A stretch of DNA of 9,266 nucleotides, taken from an uncultured Porphyromonas sp. (GTDB lineage Bacteria > Bacteroidota > Bacteroidia > Bacteroidales > Porphyromonadaceae). The DNA lies in assembly GCA_900548415.1 (NCBI GenBank), contig URKO01000026.1:1-9266 (forward strand). Direction: 5' to 3'. Position numbers and translations under genes: made by a program. The notes below the pieces were generated by a model. The model was not told where the DNA came from and made no database searches. It was given only the letters and a program-made list of their open reading frames with translations. Positions 6,783 to 9,266 of the stretch are shown here, piece after piece. Positions within the stretch are counted from its first letter, which is position 1. Every line of letters begins with the position of its first letter.

Positions 6783-7927
6783 AGAAGCTACCCTCTACAC
6801 TCCCCAACATGATCCTCTCACTCGGGATCATCTGTCTGATCATCGCTGGTATCTTAGCCTTGGTCAATGTGGCGACCAGAGATACCATCGCACAGGCCGA
6901 GACGAAAGCTAAGGTCGAGGCGATCAAAGAGATCGTCCCCGCCTTTGACAATAATCCTTACGAAGAGCAAGACACCGTCGCACTCGAGAGCGAGCCTCGT
7001 CCACTCATCGTCTACCCCGCTATGCAGGGCGGTCAGCCCGTTGGCTACGCTATCGAGACCTATACCGATGCCGGCTTTGCGGGCCACATAGATATCATGG
7101 TAGGCTTTGACATGCAGAGCCAGATCGTCGGCTTCAAGGTGCTCAAGCACGAGGAGACCCCAGGACTAGGTGCTAAGATACAGGAGTGGTTTACCTCTCC
7201 CGCACCCAGTGCTGACCTCATCCGTGACGTACGCGGACTGGATATGAGCCAAGCTTCGCCACTCAAGGTCTCTAAGGACGGTGGTAAGGTAGATGCGATC
7301 ACCGCAGCAACCATCTCCAGTAGAGCTTTCATCGATGCCCTCGAGCGAGCTTACCGAGTCTATCAGAGCGTCGTCGGTGAGGGTGGCCCCACGGCACAAC
7401 CCACCGAGAGCAGCTGTGCGCTCCCCGAGCGAGAGGTCATCGACAGCCTCTTCAACACGTTGCTCCCCGCTTATCGCCTTGTGGACAAAGAGAAAACTGG
7501 CACCGCTGACGACGGCACTCCTTGGCTGATCCAGAGCTACGGCACCAATGATATGAGCGAGACGACAGGCTTGCTCGTCGTCACCACCAGTGGTGATGAC
7601 TACGAGGGGCGTTGCCTTCCGATGCTCGTCTGCTTTGACAATAATGGTGCGCTCGCAGCTTTTGCCATCGCTGATCTCAATGCTAAGGGCAAGCTGATCT
7701 CCATCAGCAATGTCTATGGCGGCAACCAAGACCCCGCTACCACCAAGCCCTCGAAGCAGTCTCTCATCGGCAAGAAGGTCACACCCGCTAGTCTCAAGCT
7801 ACGCCAAGATGGCGGATCTATAGACGCTGTCTCAGGATCTACAGTCTCTTCGCGCGCTATACTCCAGGGTATCGCCCGGGCGCAGCGCATCTTTGTAGAG
7901 GCTTCTGCCAACGAATCAACTAAGTAA
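6779..7927 (+). CDS. rnfG: Rnf complex subunit G with duplicated FMN-binding domain
   Basis: RnfG, homologous to NqrC, is a membrane-anchored protein facing the periplasm that carries covalent FMN. One N-terminal helix (about 10-30) anchors it. The first FMN_bind domain (about 50-200) has HEETPGLG (124-131) and the flavinylation motif Asp172-Ala-Ile-Thr-Ala-Ala-Thr178. A linker (about 200-225) leads to a second, diverged copy (about 225-375), ending in Asp349-Ala-Val-Ser-Gly-Ser-Thr355. The two Thr sites are 177 residues apart and both are preceded by DGG and followed by SSRA. The second copy has no H-x-E-T-P-G-L-G motif. Usual RnfG proteins are around 200 residues with one domain, so 382 is about double. 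No frameshift or internal stop is needed. Subunit identity is firm; a second bound FMN is inference. rnfE starts 9 nt downstream. Confidence 0.93.
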   Translation: MKKLPSTLPNMILSLGIICLIIAGILALVNVATRDTIAQAETKAKVEAIKEIVPAFDNNPYEEQDTVALESEPRPLIVYPAMQGGQPVGYAIETYTDAGFAGHIDIMVGFDMQSQIVGFKVLKHEETPGLGAKIQEWFTSPAPSADLIRDVRGLDMSQASPLKVSKDGGKVDAITAATISSRAFIDALERAYRVYQSVVGEGGPTAQPTESSCALPEREVIDSLFNTLLPAYRLVDKEKTGTADDGTPWLIQSYGTNDMSETTGLLVVTTSGDDYEGRCLPMLVCFDNNGALAAFAIADLNAKGKLISISNVYGGNQDPATTKPSKQSLIGKKVTPASLKLRQDGGSIDAVSGSTVSSRAILQGIARAQRIFVEASANESTK

Positions 7928-7936
7928 TGCACCGCC

Positions 7937-8527
7937 ATGAATAAGTATATCAAGACAATTACCAATGGTATCATTACGGAGAACCCCACCTTCGTGCTTC
8001 TCCTCGGTATGTGTCCTACCTTGGCGACCACCACATCGGCCATCAACGGACTCAGCATGGGACTAGCCACCACCTTCGTGCTTATCTGCTCCAATGTGAT
8101 GATCTCCCTCCTGAAGCGACTCATACCCGACGCCGTACGTATCCCCGCCTTTATCGTCGTCATCGCAGGCTTCGTGACCGTACTGCAGATGGTCATCAAG
8201 GCATACCTACCGGCACTCGATCAGAGTCTGGGTATCTTCATTCCGCTGATCGTGGTCAACTGTATCGTCCTCGGACGCGCTGAGTCGACCGCCTCAAAGA
8301 GTAGCGTCGGCATATCGCTTTTCGACGGTATCGGCATCGGACTGGGCTTCACCATCGGACTAACCCTCCTAGGCATCGTACGTGAGATGCTCGGCGGCGG
8401 TTCATTCTTCGGTATGACCGCTTATCCCAACGACTACTCCGCACTCCTCTTCGTGTTGCCTCCAGGAGCCTTCATCGCTCTAGGACTACTCATCGGCATC
8501 TATCACGCTATCACCAAGAAGCAATAG
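7937..8527 (+). CDS. rnfE: Rnf complex subunit E, integral membrane protein
   Basis: A 196-residue membrane subunit with about six helices, homologous to NqrD and paralogous to RnfA. Together RnfA and RnfE form the central membrane pair, whose conserved Cys residues hold an iron or iron-sulfur centre that passes electrons across the bilayer. The two expected sites are visible: ENPTFVLLLGMCPTLA with Cys26, and VNCIVLGRAE with Cys109. The GRAE after the second Cys distinguishes RnfE from RnfA. Length is typical. It follows rnfG by 9 nt. The 64-nt gap before rnfA holds only a 6-bp hairpin (8549-8563) without a T-run. Confidence 0.97.
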   Translation: MNKYIKTITNGIITENPTFVLLLGMCPTLATTTSAINGLSMGLATTFVLICSNVMISLLKRLIPDAVRIPAFIVVIAGFVTVLQMVIKAYLPALDQSLGIFIPLIVVNCIVLGRAESTASKSSVGISLFDGIGIGLGFTIGLTLLGIVREMLGGGSFFGMTAYPNDYSALLFVLPPGAFIALGLLIGIYHAITKKQ

Positions 8528-8591
8528 ATCAAACCCACGAGATGCAACGGCTACTCCGTAGCCACAGCTCATCACACAGACACTTACTACT

Positions 8592-9173
8592 ATGAAATTT
8601 ATCATCATATTCATCGTTGCAGTCTTTGTCAACAACGTAGTCCTCTCCCAGTTCCTCGGTATCTGCCCCTTCTTAGGTGTCTCTAAGAAAGTCTCTACCG
8701 CCACAGGCATGGGAGCTGCTGTCACCTTCGTCTTGCTACTAGCGACGATGGTCACCTGGCTCGTACAGTCCTATATATTAGTTCCACTGGGACTCGAATT
8801 CCTGCAGACCATCGCCTTCATTCTCGTCATCGCTACACTCGTGCAGATGATCGAGATGATCATCAAGAAGATCTCCCCAGCGCTCTATCAAGCGCTCGGT
8901 GTCTTCCTTCCGCTGATCACGACAAACTGCTGTGTACTCGGTGTCGCTATCCTCGTCATCCAGAAGGAGTTCACCTATGCTGAGTCACTCATGTACGCCG
9001 TCTCCATCGGTATCGGCTTCCTCCTCGCTATGGTCATCTTCGCCGGTATCCGCGAGCAGCTAGCCAAGACCGGCAGCACGCCACGCGCTATGAAGGGCAC
9101 TCCCATCGCCCTCATCACCGCTGGTATCCTAGCGATGGCCTTCATGGGCTTCTCAGGACTAGCCAGTCTCTAA
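8592..9173 (+). CDS. rnfA: Rnf complex subunit A, integral membrane protein
   Basis: A 193-residue membrane subunit with about six helices, homologous to NqrE and partner of RnfE in inverted topology. Characteristic motifs are FVNNVVLSQFLGICPFLGVS with Cys25, and PLITTNCCVLGVA with Cys113 and Cys114, the conserved metal-centre positions. The length is standard for RnfA. It is the last gene of the operon; the stop TAA at 9171-9173 is also part of the first unit of a heptanucleotide repeat, and a strong terminator begins 29 nt further on. No Shine-Dalgarno sequence is visible; the start is fixed by the conserved N-terminal motif. Confidence 0.97.
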   Translation: MKFIIIFIVAVFVNNVVLSQFLGICPFLGVSKKVSTATGMGAAVTFVLLLATMVTWLVQSYILVPLGLEFLQTIAFILVIATLVQMIEMIIKKISPALYQALGVFLPLITTNCCVLGVAILVIQKEFTYAESLMYAVSIGIGFLLAMVIFAGIREQLAKTGSTPRAMKGTPIALITAGILAMAFMGFSGLASL

Positions 9174-9202
9174 TATCTAATCTCTAACTTCTAACCTCTA
9201 AG
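9168..9202 (+). repeat. Five tandem copies of a 7-nt unit containing TCTAA
   Basis: The units are CTCTAAT, ATCTAAT, CTCTAAC, TTCTAAC and CTCTAAG, with TCTAA starting at 9169, 9176, 9183, 9190 and 9197. The first unit includes the rnfA stop codon. Because 7 is not a multiple of 3, the TAA triplets fall in all three forward frames. The array ends at the base of the terminator stem. Confidence 0.85.
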
Positions 9203-9242
9203 TATCCACGTGGAGAATGCAATCTCTACGTGGATATTTTTT
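9203..9242 (+). terminator. Intrinsic terminator of the rseC-rnf operon
   Basis: A 14-bp stem pairs 9203-9216 with 9223-9236, with one G-U wobble at 9212/9227. A 6-nt loop (ATGCAA) closes it, and six Ts (9237-9242) follow. The upper strand contains the palindrome CCACGTGG, and the lower strand CTACGTGG. This is the clearest terminator in the window and closes the operon. Confidence 0.9.
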
Positions 9243-9246
9243 ACTC

Positions 9247-9256
9247 CCCACGTGGG
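9247..9256. repeat. Perfect 10-bp palindrome CCCACGTGGG next to the terminator
   Basis: CCCACGTGGG starts 4 nt after the terminator T-run and repeats the CCACGTGG core of the terminator stem (9206-9213). It may be the edge of a further hairpin or repeat cut by the window end. What follows (to 9266) is too short to interpret. Confidence 0.6.
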
Positions 9257-9266
9257 CGATACCCCC

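Noticed and set aside
8549..8563. Hairpin GGCTAC-TCC-GTAGCC between rnfE and rnfA
   Set aside because: Only 6 bp with no T-run, and the operon clearly continues into rnfA; too weak to call a terminator or an attenuator.
1..9266. Search by eye for CRISPR arrays, transposases, toxin-antitoxin pairs, phage genes or a new defence system
   Set aside because: No array-like spaced repeats, terminal inverted repeats, integrase or transposase motifs, or defence-type domains are visible; all substantial plus-strand genes have housekeeping assignments.

Overview
This window comes from a chromosome of the Bacteroidales, most likely Porphyromonas or a close relative. The sequence is moderately GC-rich. 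Three intergenic sites match the Bacteroidota sigma -7 element TAnnTTTG, and Shine-Dalgarno sequences are absent before most genes. The gene order (a RseC-family gene followed directly by rnfB-C-D-G-E-A) is typical of this group. The genus is an inference; the -7 elements and protein families are read from the sequence.

Layout: a tRNA-Ser(UGA) lies on the minus strand at 40-124. It has a well-matched promoter at 191-222 and a probable terminator hairpin at 1-25 that forms properly only in the minus-strand transcript. The 125-503 spacer has no convincing gene but carries that promoter and a forward -7 element. Everything else is on the plus strand. First come a GH3/NagZ-type lipoprotein (504-1820) and, 28 nt later, an aminotransferase-fold protein (1849-2877). 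After a spacer with a -7 element, the seven-gene block rseC-rnfB-rnfC-rnfD-rnfG-rnfE-rnfA (2993-9173) follows. It has short gaps, a 4-nt rnfD/rnfG overlap, and ends in a strong terminator at 9203-9242.

The rnf products form the Rnf membrane complex, which moves electrons between ferredoxin and NAD and couples this to ion (Na+ or H+) transport. RnfB (Fe-S) and RnfC (FMN, Fe-S, NAD site) are the cytoplasmic input and output modules. RnfD and RnfG carry covalent FMN. RnfA and RnfE are the membrane pair with conserved cysteines. RseC-family proteins are known accessory partners of Rnf/Rsx complexes.

Most of the window is well-understood housekeeping sequence, and I see no new defence or mobile system. 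Two protein-level oddities deserve attention. The aminotransferase-fold protein has Gln where the PLP Schiff-base Lys should be, and Ser where the usual PLP-contacting Asn should be. RnfG is about twice the usual length, with two FMN_bind-type repeats, each keeping a flavinylation-type Thr. At DNA level, a five-copy 7-nt TCTAA repeat straddles the rnfA stop, and CCACGTGG-type palindromes build and flank the operon terminator.
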